64,000 bases of DNA from the NCBI RefSeq assembly GCF_005239225.2, contig NC_133297.1, positions 2,736,392 to 2,800,391 of the forward strand, given 5' to 3'. Of the stretch, positions 35,966-46,932 are shown in pieces. Origin of the DNA: Populus alba (Eukaryota; Streptophyta; Magnoliopsida; Malpighiales; Salicaceae). Numbering within the stretch: position 1 is the stretch's first letter; the number at the start of each line of letters is the position of its first letter. The translations under genes were made by a program, and so were the position numbers. The notes beneath the pieces are model-generated. The model saw only the letters and a program-made list of their open reading frames with translations, made no database searches and was not told where the DNA came from.

Positions 35966-37148
35966 AATTGTTGTCAATAGCTACATTAAATCTCGAACTG
36001 TTAAGCTGTGGGAAACAAATTTTGAGCTTGAACAGAGACCATTTCCAACCTCGTTGGGCTGGGATTCGAATTCTAACTTTAATAGCCTGTAGACCGGATA
36101 AGATGAAGCTTGCGGACCTCACAGGATGAAGCTTACAGGTGTTAAATTTGCCCTCAAACCATCATCACAAGGAAGTTATTTTTACTTGTAATTTTGAACT
36201 CCCTATTTTTTAACGAATTGTACATCAATTTTGTATATCATTCATGTCCTTCCCATTTATCTGTAAATATACTATTCATGCATCTCTAAATAAACCATAC
36301 ATTGAATCATGGTGCATGTAAATACTTTTGAGAGGAAGAAAAGAAACATACTGAGAAATTGACAACAACTTTTATTCCCCTTCCTGTGTCTGATTTCTTG
36401 CATATTTTGATCTTCCATGGGATGTATTAATGGAAAAATTATTGCATGTGTATTCTCTTTTTATGTAAACATGAAATCCACTATAAAAGTTATTCATGAA
36501 TCCTGTTTTTACGAGAGTGTAGCACCGACTGTATTGAATGATTTCTTGTAATGAATAATATAAAATATGAGTATATAAGCAAAGAGAGATGCATGGTTAT
36601 GAAACTATATGCGTTTGATAGATTAATTTAGGACAATTAATAAAGGGGAGAATATATCTTGGTAAATAAAGTGATGTTATTTTAATCTTTTTTAAATATT
36701 AATTTAAGTTAAATTTAGGCTCACCTTCCTATTCGGGATTTAAGAATAGTTTGGGATTATGTTTGAAGTGGTATTTTTTTAAAAGTTTGAGTTTGTTTTA
36801 TTTAAAATTATTTTTTAATATTTTAAATATTTTTAACGTGGTAATGTTAATAATAATTTTTTTAAAATAAAATATATATGTTATTTTAATATATTTATAA
36901 ATAAATAAAAAACATTTTAAATTCTTAAAAAGGTTACCGGAAGTGAAATTGAAATATACCAGCTGTAAGGTTATTATTGGAGATGATTACAAGCCTGATC
37001 AGGTAAAAGAAAAAAGTCGAAGCCCATTAGATAATATGGTCTGAATATATTTATTTACGGGCCTTTAGCCCACTAAGCAAACGATAAACCTCATCATCGT
37101 TTTAGCAGCAGCACAGACGGGAGGGGAGGGGAGGTTTAAGGTTTAACC
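35966..37148. other. 3' flank of SERAC1-like gene and HO2 promoter
   Basis: A MITE-like AT-rich stretch at about 36,743-36,935 starts TAAGAATAGTTTGGGATTATG, with a weak inverted partner on the right. The final 80 bp include a GGGAGGGGAGGGGAGG leader directly before the HO2-type ATG, in the good context ACCATGG. No separate gene is seen. Confidence 0.6.
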
Positions 37149-38736
37149 ATGGCCTTGCTATCCTCGACAGCGTCGTGTAAACCACCATCAATGGAGCCTC
37201 TTGTCCATTCTTCTTCTTTTATTTCATTACTGTTTCCATCTCAGTTAAAGTTCCCAAACCTAATAAAAAACAAGAACCACAAGATAATAACGTGTTGCTC
37301 CAATTCAAATTCTTCTTTGCCAACAACAGCAACACCAAGTGTGGGCCCGCCCGTGATGAAGAAGAGAAAAAGGTATAGGAAGCCATATCCAGGAGAGAAC
37401 AAAGGGATTACTGAAGAGATGAGATTTGTTGCCATGAAGCTCCGTAATATCAAAGGCAAACACGCCCACAAGACTGTTAAGAGTGATGATGATGATGATG
37501 ACAGCTGCCAAGATTCAGAAAACGATAGCGTATCTGAGAAAGAAGAAGAGGGAAATGGTGATGGTGATAGTGATATTTGGATTCCCAGTATGGAAGGGTT
37601 TGTTAAGTATCTAGTTGACAGCAAGCTTGTTTTCGACACTCTTGAGCGGATTGTTGATAAATCTGATGATGTTTCTTGTGAGTTCTTCTTCTTGTGACTG
37701 AATTTCTTAGAGAATCTAACAAATTGGGAAATTTTGAAAGAATCTTTACTAAGATTTGTTTTTCCGATTGCAGATGCCTATTTTAGAAAAACTGGGTTGG
37801 AAAGATCGGAGGGTCTTGCAAAGGACCTCGAGTGGTTTAGTCAACGGAATATCGAGATTCCTGAGCCTAGTACTCCAGGAACTTCTTATGTCAAGTATTT
37901 GGAGGAGCTTGCAGAGGATAATGCCCCACTGTTCCTTTCCCATTTCTACAACATATATTTCTCACATATTGCAGGCGGTCAGGTGATATCTAGAAAGGTC
38001 TGTGTATTTGTGTGTTTGTTTATATAACAATTCCTGCTCAGGATGTAGAAACAATTTCAACATTCCGGCCTATTAACCTTTGAAATACCATATTGAATTG
38101 CTTTGAGGTATGGTTAATCTGTGCCATCGTAACAAGGTCATCTTATGCGCAAATGTTAAAATTCTTGAACCAAGTAGGATATGATGGATGCCAATTGTGA
38201 TTGTATCATGGACTTTCTTTCTAAGTCAAGCTAGCTCTTTCTTTCGTGTGATGAAGTGAAAAACGTTCCACTTAAACCTTGTGCCATCTTTTAGCTGGTG
38301 TTGTCAAAACAGAATCAGTTCTATGGATGAGCTAAAGAAAAAGGGTCCGATTATAACTTGGGCCCATCTTTAGTGATTTTCCAAAATCAAATCAATCATT
38401 AATCTTGTTGTTTTGATTTATAATTTCAGGTTTCTGACAAGCTACTGCAAGGAAGAGAGCTGGAGCTCTACAGATGGGATGGAGATGCCCAGGAATTGTT
38501 GAAAGGTGTGCGTGAGAAGCTCAACATGCTTGGAGAGGTTAATAACCTGAGATCATCACCAAGCATCCATTGAATTACATTTGCTTTTATTTGACATTTC
38601 TTGATACCTATCCACTGTATGTTTGTAATGCTATGAAAAACAGCACTGGACACGAGACGAGAAGAATAAATGCTTAAAGGAAGCGGCAAAGTCATTCAGA
38701 TATTTGGGGCAGATAGTACGGCTGATCATCTTGTAA
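37149..38736 (+). CDS. HO2: Heme oxygenase 2-type protein, plastid, probably lacking haem-ligand activity
   Basis: Four exons (37,149-37,677, 37,774-37,997, 38,430-38,537 and 38,644-38,736) encode 317 aa. The first 50 residues are Ser/Thr-rich and nearly free of acids, like a chloroplast transit peptide. The domain begins EEMRFVAMKLRNIKGK; Arg99 sits where active plant HO1 enzymes carry the proximal haem-ligand His. An acidic spacer (about 113-143, with DDDDDD) interrupts the domain, a known feature of plant HO2. The rest (FLSHFYNIYFSHIAGGQVISRK, then a C-terminal helix) is typical of the heme oxygenase fold. By family knowledge HO2 does not cleave haem like HO1 but may bind tetrapyrroles and affect phytochrome chromophore supply. 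Confidence 0.95.
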
Positions 38737-39963
38737 TGCAGCTTTGAAGGCTTGTTTGTGGTAAGGCGGCACCTTTTTTTTCATTTTTCTTCTTGATTAA
38801 TCCGATGGTTCCCTTTTCCTCATAATTGCTCATGTACTGCTGGTATAACTGCCTTTGAACCAGTTCATTCCACCTATTCATTTAATTTTGAAATGTGAAA
38901 ACTTATCCCATCATCTAAAACATGTTTTAATATTAAATGATCTTCCCTAAACAGGCATGTCTGAAACCATGACACCTACTATCTTGTCTTTATTTCTCTA
39001 GACACGAATTTTGTTTTGTCTAGTTTAATCTGAGTTTCATGTTTTGTTTCCCCTTCTCTTTGATTCTCATCAGTTGTAAAGAATGCCTGTTTTTCTTATG
39101 GTTGTTGCCAAATAGCATTGTTTCTGTTGTGGACCAACTCAATGTTTATCCCTAAGGTGGTCAACTTACAGAAACAAGATTCACGTCATTGAGTAAAAGG
39201 AGAAGCTTTGTTTTTGCACATGCAAGAGCATTAGTATTTGCTTATGATGGAATTGTTTTATCAAAAGGACACACGGCATGGATAGCAACGTTTTCATGGA
39301 GTATTTATACGCAATGGGTAGTGGCAGTTAAGGCTTTGCATTCAACCCATGGTAAATTGTTTTGGGAAAAGGCGCAGATGGTTACGATTGCATAGGGTTG
39401 ATTGTGTTATATTACTTCAAGTGCATGTGAGCTTCTGGAGGTTAAAGTTATGGGGTGTGTATATTACAATTAAGCAATAGGAGGATGAATTTTAGCAACT
39501 TGTTAATATTTGTTTGATATTCTTGTTCTTGTGTGTCTTGTTCGGCAGTTTGGTTAGCATCTCTTGATTGTCTCGACAGCTCTATTTGATCTTCATCGGC
39601 TTAGGCATCTGGAAATCAGGTTTCTTAGTGAGACCATTTTTTTTCTTTTATTAGATGTTAAATTCTTACATGGCTTATGTTACCATTTTCATTTCTCTGT
39701 TTTTCGAATTTCCATGTTCTCATCGGTTGTCTCGATTCACATGCAGTCAAGCCCGCTCTTCCTCAAATATCCCAATAAACTATTTTATATTGGATTTCTT
39801 ATCGATTTTGCTGTCAAATCTCCTGTTATTTCATTTGACATAGAAGAGAGATACTAGATCAATTTGTCTTGGGCTTCCGAAATACTTGGACAAAATTTTG
39901 CTATCCTGAAGGTTACATGATGCATCCGTTGAAGCTCCACAGACAAAATTAGTCAACAGCTTT
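38737..39963. other. HO2 3' region and spacer, no recognised gene
   Basis: Likely 3' UTR for the first few hundred bases. The ORFs at 39,189-39,395 and 39,564-39,857 resemble no known family and have no splice partners that I can see. Confidence 0.6.
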
Positions 39964-40166
39964 GAGCATGTTTAGAATGCGGTTATTGTTACTTTTTAAA
40001 ATGTTTTTTTATTCAGAAAAACATGCTAATAATAGTTTTTAATTTTTAAAATTATTTTTAATATTAGCACATTAAAATAATTTGAAAACATCAAAAATAT
40101 ATTATTTTAAAACAAAAAAAAATCAAATTTTTTAAAAAGTGTTTTTCCACTTCAATGCCAAACACC
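39964..40166. mobile_element. MITE of the local GTTTGG family
   Basis: Ends GAGCATGTTTAGAATGCGG and, reversed from the right, GGTGTTTGGCATTGAAGTGG. Internally it has the family's TATTAGCACATTAAAATAATTTG block. No clean target repeat is visible, so the end points are approximate. Confidence 0.6.
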
Positions 40167-42080
40167 AAAGAGAGATGCCAATTTTATCAATCAGCCCGTC
40201 CGAATTCGGGCACGCTCATATTCCATCCGAGGATCCTGGCCCGCTTGAATGCTCGGGTTGAGCCCGTTGTTTTTGAAAATTCTGCCATCATTTCCGAGGG
40301 ATTATCTAGACCTCAGGTTCACGCACTAAAAGTAGGATCCTGGTCGTTTGGGGAGTGTGTGAGCTAGCTTGAATTTCACTAATTACTATAAGAAAACCAG
40401 TTGACGCCTTCAATATTATTTGCACTTTCCTTTGCAATTAACGGTGATTGACTTTCCTTTTCTGATTATATGTGATTAATTAATTAAGATGAAAACAAAT
40501 ATTCTTTACTTTAAAAAAATTGATAAATTATAGAGGCAGACTGGCAGAGCCAAACATGTGAAAAAATCTTTGCAACATGTCACAAACAACTCTTAACTCG
40601 ACTTTTTAATGTTATTGTCGGTTTAAGTCAAGACTTGAGATCAGGAATTAAGATCACTCTTATCAGTTTTCTTAAAACAATCCTCCTCATACGTGGTGAT
40701 CTTATCTTAACAAATTTCTTAATATTCACATGTTTAAAGGATACAAAGCACGTTGTTCAATCGGGTCAAGCGATTCATGGGTTGGTGGATTATGATGAAA
40801 GTAGCCGCGCTTGCTATGGCGATGGTAGGCTATAATGGATAACATGTAAGTCGGTAACAAGCTAAATCAAAGAAAAAAAATATAAATTAATCGAGAACAA
40901 GGGTACATGATTGTGATTCTTTTTCAAGAGAGTGGAATTTAAAAATTAAAACCAGTGCCATCCAAGCTGGTACATCAAAGTCAAACCACCGACCGAGCCG
41001 AGTGTGACAGGTATGAACACAAGATCGTGGGGCACAGGTGCTCGTAGTTGATAAGCAGAGAGATATGAATTTTCAAATTCCTTCGATCTCCTTTGACAAC
41101 TGTTGCTCCTTGTTTGACAACCTAAGGAGTTGTTAAAGAGTTCGGTAGTGCCATGGAGAAAGTAGAAGCTTAATTGAAAAAAAAAAAAAAAAAGATCTTG
41201 TCTGGTGACATTAAGCTCGTGAAAATAATAAAAGAAAGAAAGAAAAACGTAGATTTCCATTGTGAAATTGCGAGAGAGATTTCATTGAAAAGAAATTCTA
41301 AATTGATCAGAATTATCAATATGTTAACAAAGGAGCTCATGGTTAATTAATAAATATTATTGAATAGCTCAACTTTTCTCCCAGGACATCTAGTGTCAGA
41401 ATCTCTCTATTATAATAATAATAAATTAATTAAAACAAATTATCGAAGAAGAATATGTGTAAAAAAGGGGGCTATTTTATGAGTAAATCAACATTCTTAG
41501 TTTATTTAATAATTTACTTTTTTAATCAGCAACCTAAGTGATAGATGGTGATATCTATAGTGCATGAAAACAAGTATCAATACTTTGGAAAGTAAATCAT
41601 AATAATAAATAACTAAAAGCCATAAAAGGTAAATTAATACCAAAAATATCAAACTAAATTTTAATTAGATGATGAAGTAATCCAAAAAATTAATTATATC
41701 AAATCTAAGTTATTTTTTTAAAACTCAACTTCAGTCATTTATAAAATAATTAGTCAAGTTAAACAAAGTATTATCATTATAGGATATTGATATAGATGTA
41801 CGGTTTATAATTATTAATGATGTAGTATTTAGTGATTGTGTAAAAAATATTTTAAAAGTTTTTTTATTTAAAAATATATTAAATTTATTTATTTATTTAT
41901 TTATAAAATCAACGTATTAAAACTATATAAAAAAAAATACTCTAAAAACAAATATGAACATGATGTTAATATGGCAAAACTACCGTAGTCACCGGGATAT
42001 TTCTAATTTTCTATACGTGCACGAGAGGACAAGTATTGGTATAGACGTACGGTTACCGGCCACCGAGGATGCAATATTTA
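40167..42080. other. Intergenic DNA, no gene recognised
   Basis: AT-rich with scattered short ORFs. A GC-richer patch at 40,170-40,370 and another at 41,985-42,070 might be decayed transposon or gene remnants, but nothing identifies them. Confidence 0.6.
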
Positions 42081-42297
42081 GAGGCCGTTTGGTACTGCGG
42101 TCCAAACGACTTTTTGCCCAATTTCAAATTTTTTTTTTTTTAATTTTTGTTAAAATTGAGTTCGGTTTGTACTTTCTGGATCGTTTTGATGTGCTGATAT
42201 CAAAAATGATTTTTAAAAAATAAAAAAACATTATTGGCATACTTTTCGGCACGAAAAGCTATTTGAAAAGCAACAGCTACCACACTCCCAAACACCC
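42081..42297. mobile_element. Tourist/Harbinger-type MITE with TTA target repeat
   Basis: 217 bp, with ends GAGGCCGTTTGGTACTGCGG and (reversed right) GGGTGTTTGGGAGTGTGGTAG, flanked by TTA on both sides (42,078-42,080 and 42,298-42,300). Internal blocks GATCGTTTTGATGTGCTGAT and GGCACGAAAAGCTATTTGAAAAGCAA are well kept, so this is the best-preserved member here and a good family reference. Confidence 0.88.
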
Positions 42298-43707
42298 TTA
42301 ACTGGGACAACAATTAATAATCAGCTTGGTGAAATCGAACTTGTCATGTCATATACGACAATACACGTACATGACAGGTTCGAACATGATGTCCGTACAT
42401 TCAGAGAAGCCTACCAGACGCGTTTTCTTTTTCCTTGAAAAGACTTGACCTTGCTTAATAGAGTGGTTGTATTTTAAATAATATTTTTTGTTAAAATAAA
42501 TATTAATAATTTATTTTTATTTTTTTAAAATTATTTTTAATATCAACATATTAAAATTATTTAAAAACACTAAAAAATATATCAATTTAAAATTAAAAAA
42601 ATTTAAATTTTTTTAAAAACATTTTTAATATGCAGAAATACTCAAGCGAGCTTCTACTTCATGGCTTAATGTATGGTCCCTCACTTTTCACATTTTGTGA
42701 AACCAGGCTCTGTACTTCAAAGTTTAAACCAGCTCAAATCAATCCTCCATCCAATCATATCATAACACTATGTGCTGACTATTTATTAGCATTACAGTGC
42801 TTAGAAGGATTGGTATCACATGAATAAGAGAAAAACTCTATTAATTAGATTAATCTAAGTTTATTATTTTTATTAAAATGATGTTATAGTTTGTGATTCA
42901 TAGATAGATATCAAAATAGAATATATCAAGCAAAACATAATTATGTTTCTTTGAATAGTTTAGAATCTACTATAAATATATTTCAAGTAACCTCATTTTA
43001 ACATATTAAAAAATAAAATCTCTTCGCTCATGTGTATATAGATATATTGTTGAATCATATTAAATTTTATATTCTTTATAGTTTTTCTTATATCACAGTG
43101 TTTATTAATAATTGTTATAGTTTTTTTATAAAAAATATTATTTTTATATATTATTTTTTGCTTGAAATTAATCGAATCAAATTTGAATTGACTTTGTCCA
43201 AGTCAAATAAATCACTAAAAACTTCATCAAATCAATGTTTTTAATAGTTTAACCTAAAACCTGGCTTTTAACTTAAAACCTGACTTGGATTTTTGATTTA
43301 TGAGTTTTATGAATTAACACTATGCTTAGAAGAAGGGGTTGAAATTTCAAAAAACTTTTTACTCCTGAGCATAGAAATTGATTTGAGCCAATTTGGAAAA
43401 GTTGAGGTACCAAACATGATTTTAGAGCCTTATAAAGGTTTCATGTTTCTTTCATTGACCGTTGTTTCATGAATGTTCACAGGGTTGTGACATGCGCGTT
43501 AACATTTTGACAAATGACAAGTACTATATTATAATACACTCAAAATAAAAGAGAAAACTGGCTCTAATCTTGAACCATATCACAGCTTTTCTTCTCTGTT
43601 TCCCACTCAAACATTAATTTCTTTCTGAAAGGCAGACAGATAATTGAATGAATACTATGTTTCTTGCTTTTCTTTCCTCCTCCTCCTCCTCCTCCTCCTC
43701 CTGAAGA
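42298..43707. other. Intergenic region and leader of the sulfotransferase-like gene
   Basis: Another degenerate MITE-like stretch lies at about 42,465-42,635. The AT-rich part to about 43,550 has no gene. The final 150 bp become CT-rich and contain a (TCC)n run at 43,678-43,702 directly before the first ATG, probably in the 5' UTR. Confidence 0.6.
43678..43702. repeat. (TCC)n trinucleotide repeat in the 5' leader
   Basis: Eight TCC units ending 6 bp before the start codon at 43,708. Pyrimidine-rich leader repeats like this are common in plant genes and prone to length variation. Confidence 0.95.
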
Positions 43708-45425
43708 ATGACTGAAGATTTGTGTTTCTTCAACATGGTCTGTTCAGCTAGCTAATACTTACTTTTGATCATTGTATTTTCTTATTATTTCTGTTTCTGT
43801 GCGTTGCCTTATAAGTTTTTAATCAATGATAGCAAAGATTCTTACAGACCATATATAGTTAACTTTATAAAATTTGTATCTTAGAAGTTTACTGTTTAAT
43901 TACAAGATATTCTCAGGCCATATGGCTTTCCTACAACGTGTAAGGATATGGTGTGTCTGTTTTGTTTTCTTTTAGCATCATGTTTTTTTTCCCCTCAAGT
44001 GTCTGTCCTCTGACCATTTCAATAGCCTTATTTTTCTCAAAATGATCAAACAGAATAAAACCAAAGCCCTTTCATATTTCTTATCTCCTTTCTTTTTATG
44101 GAGATGGAAACTACAGTATGATCCTTTGATCTCTACAGATCGCTTTCTTTTTTTTTTCCTGTTTCGAGTTTTGTGTTTCCATTACCAATTCATTGTGTTA
44201 ACATCTGGGGTGTTTTTAATTTCAGGATGCATTGGTTATAAAGGGTCCTAAGAAATCTCCATTGTTGTTGAGACTGGTGGTCGTGGCATTTGCTATGGTT
44301 TGTGGAGTTTATATCTGCTCAATATGTATAAAGCAGATAAGTCCACACACAACAGCCAAGTTCCTCAACATCAGAATATTCGATCAGCCATGTAACTCTT
44401 CAAATGTTGAGGAATGGGAAAAGCCCTATGTGCATTACCCCAAGCCTGAAACGTTTAGCAGGTATTTTGATAGTTATTGAATTTAATACCCAACTTGGTT
44501 TATTTACGTGTTGGTGTAAAAATAGTTACGCTTTGATGTATATGTAGGGAGGAATGCGCCTGCAACCCAGTAAGGTTTTTTGCCATTTTCTCTATGCAGA
44601 GATCTGGAAGTGGATGGTTTGAGACATTGTTAAACAGTCATATTAATGTCAGCTCGAATGGAGAAATTTTTGGGAAGAGAGAAAGAAGGGCGAGTGTTTC
44701 CGCAATTACACAAACTTTGGATAGAGTTTACAATCTTGATTGGTTCAGTAGTGCTTCCAAGAATGAGTGTAATGCTGCTGTTGGGTTCAAATGGATGCTT
44801 AATCAGGTCAGTGGCTTTGTAGTTTTACTCGTGGATTTTCTTAGTTTTAGATCCTCGACTCTACTGTCCAGGATGATATTGTTCCTACTTCGTCGTCTGT
44901 CAAAACTTGGCCACATTTCCTGCTCGAGAGTGATCATTTGTGTCATTTGCTGTGTTAATCTCCTGCCATAGCGGATAATGAACCTGGCCCCCTCTCCTTT
45001 CTAACTCTAAAACTAATCGCTAATGCATATCGGCTTGTCGAACAAAAAGGAAAGAGAGGGAGAAAAAAATACATGATAGTTACAAGGGTTCTTGACTATC
45101 ATTATATATATTTTAAAAGTATTTTTAAAAAAATTTAAATTTTATTATTTTATTATATATTTAAAATTAATATTTTTTTTTAATGTTTTCAATTCATTTT
45201 ATATACTATTTTAAAAATAATTTTTAAAAATGCATTTTGCAGGGCGTGATGGAACATCACGAGGGTATAGCAGAGTACTTCAAGCAGAATGGAGTTCATG
45301 CAATATTCCTCTTCAGAAGGAATTTGCTCCGCAGAATGATCTCTGTACTTGCAAATTCCTATGACAAAAGCAACAAGCCACTGAATGGAACCCACAAGTC
45401 TCATGTCCACTCATCAATGGAGGTG

Positions 45426-45459
<34 letters not shown>

Positions 45460-45968
45460 CCTCTCTCTCTCTCAAATTTATTGTCTCGAGAAGAAGTCAT
45501 AAAGTTCATAAGCATTGCAGGCCAAAGTTCTTGCGAAATACAGGCCAACAATAAATGCCACGACGCTGATAGCTGAACTAAAGCATGTAGACGATAGGGC
45601 TACCAGGGCCATAGATTATTTCAAGAGCACTCGTCATACTGTTGTTTACTATGAAGATGTCGTCGGTAACCGCACAGTAAGGCATTTGTGCTGTTGTGTA
45701 TTGATTGACCTTCCATTAAAGCTTAACTCGCTGCTCACTAACACTTGTCTTGTCTTCAATATTAGTAACAATATTGCTGGAATTTCTTGCGCAGAAACTG
45801 AAAGAGGTTCAAGACTTCTTGAGGTTGCCATATAGAGAGCTTACAAGCCGTCAGGTTAAGATACACAGTGGGCATTTATCAAAGCAAGTGCAGAACTGGG
45901 ATGAAATCCACAAGGTATTGGAAGGAACCCAGTACGAGAGCTTCCTTCATCTGGACTATCAAAGATAG
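43708..45968 (+). CDS. Golgi-type membrane sulfotransferase-fold protein (NodH-like)
   Basis: Six exons (43,708-43,737, 44,226-44,461, 44,548-44,806, 45,243-45,422, 45,521-45,676 and 45,795-45,968) encode 344 aa. The first exon gives only MTEDLCFFNM; it was chosen because it joins in frame to the coding acceptor at 44,226. A single hydrophobic segment at about 23-42 predicts a type II membrane protein. MQRSGSGWFETLL (105-117) is the 5'-phosphosulfate-binding loop. IFLFRRNLLRRMISVL (196-211) is the 3'-phosphate-binding region with Arg200 and Ser209. The family transfers sulfate from PAPS; the acceptor is unknown. Plant members are usually annotated only as P-loop proteins. The unusually short first exon and the simple repeat in intron 4 are easy to miss in automated models. 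Confidence 0.9.
45427..45474. repeat. (CT)n tract in intron 4 of the sulfotransferase-like gene
   Basis: About 48 bp of CT repeats, broken once by CCCC, starting five bases after the 5' splice site at 45,423. It lies at the 5' end rather than the acceptor side of the intron. Confidence 0.95.
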
Positions 45969-46341
45969 GTTTCAACACTACTGAGAAAGATGTACATAGA
46001 TCAGTTTTTGCAGCAAGAAACAGACGACACCCTTTCCTTCCCTATTTTATCCTTTTCTGTTACATTATTTCCGCCATTAATGAGTACAAATTGAGCTCAT
46101 GTTTTGGACTGGTAATTTGATTCCATTTATTCGTATAGATAATAAATGTCAGCATCCATTAACTCATGTACACGCACGAATGTGTATGGATATTGTTTTC
46201 CTATGGATCATTCTTGTTCAAATGTATCAAAAGAAAAAAAATTCAAGCACTCAGAATCGTCCATTGCGATATATGTGATCAAATATAAGCTGCTTGAAAT
46301 ATGCAAACAAATACTTGCACCCTACTCTATTTTGTTCGACA

Positions 46342-46440
46342 GAAGATCTCGAAAAGCTTGAGAAATCTGACTTCGATATCCAGCTTGATTTCGCAACTTG
46401 TTACCTGACCAAAGATGAAGAAGCTCTGCTGAAACTAAAA
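46342..46440 (+). other. Isolated exon-like segment
   Basis: After an acceptor-like TTGTTCGACAG comes an open stretch reading EDLEKLEKSDFDIQLDFATC and more, ending at a TGA past 46,470. Codon choice looks coding and acidic/leucine-rich. No partner exon or family is recognised; it could be a remnant of a lost gene or chance. Confidence 0.3.
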
Positions 46441-46932
46441 CAGTGTCATAGAATTAGTTTTTTTCGAAATAAAGTATGATAAAAGTCCGACAACAAATCT
46501 ACAACTGACCAAGGGAGAGCAAGGAATTCACCCAGATGAAAGCCAATACAAGAGCAGATCACTCGCATATATTCATAATTCATCAACAGGAATCAGTGTC
46601 TTAACATGCCCTTTGCAGGGCATGAATTACATTTCTACTCCATCTAATTCGAAGCTGAAAGATGCAGTCATCCCAATCCATACGGATTGCTTCCTAATCA
46701 TCTCTCTCTCCTCTTTCAACAATATATATACAAACGGGTTGTACCAATTTCAAATCAAATAGGAGAACTGGCACAACCGTTGTTATCGGAAACTTGAGGT
46801 TGATTGGAAGTAAGAAGTTAAAAATCGAGATGAATTCCAGAACTGTCTTTTCTATTTCTAATGCTTTTTTTTTTTTCCTATTGCTTCCTAGATGATGAGA
46901 TTACAGCAACGCTACATATTTGAGAAGATAGA

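Noticed and set aside
39189..39395. 68-codon plus-strand ORF downstream of HO2
   Set aside because: No family resemblance or splice partners, and it lies in probable 3' flanking sequence.
45200..45554. Leu/Ser-rich readthrough frame at 45,237-45,554 as coding
   Set aside because: It reads through a CT microsatellite inside intron 4; correct splicing joins 45,422 to 45,521.
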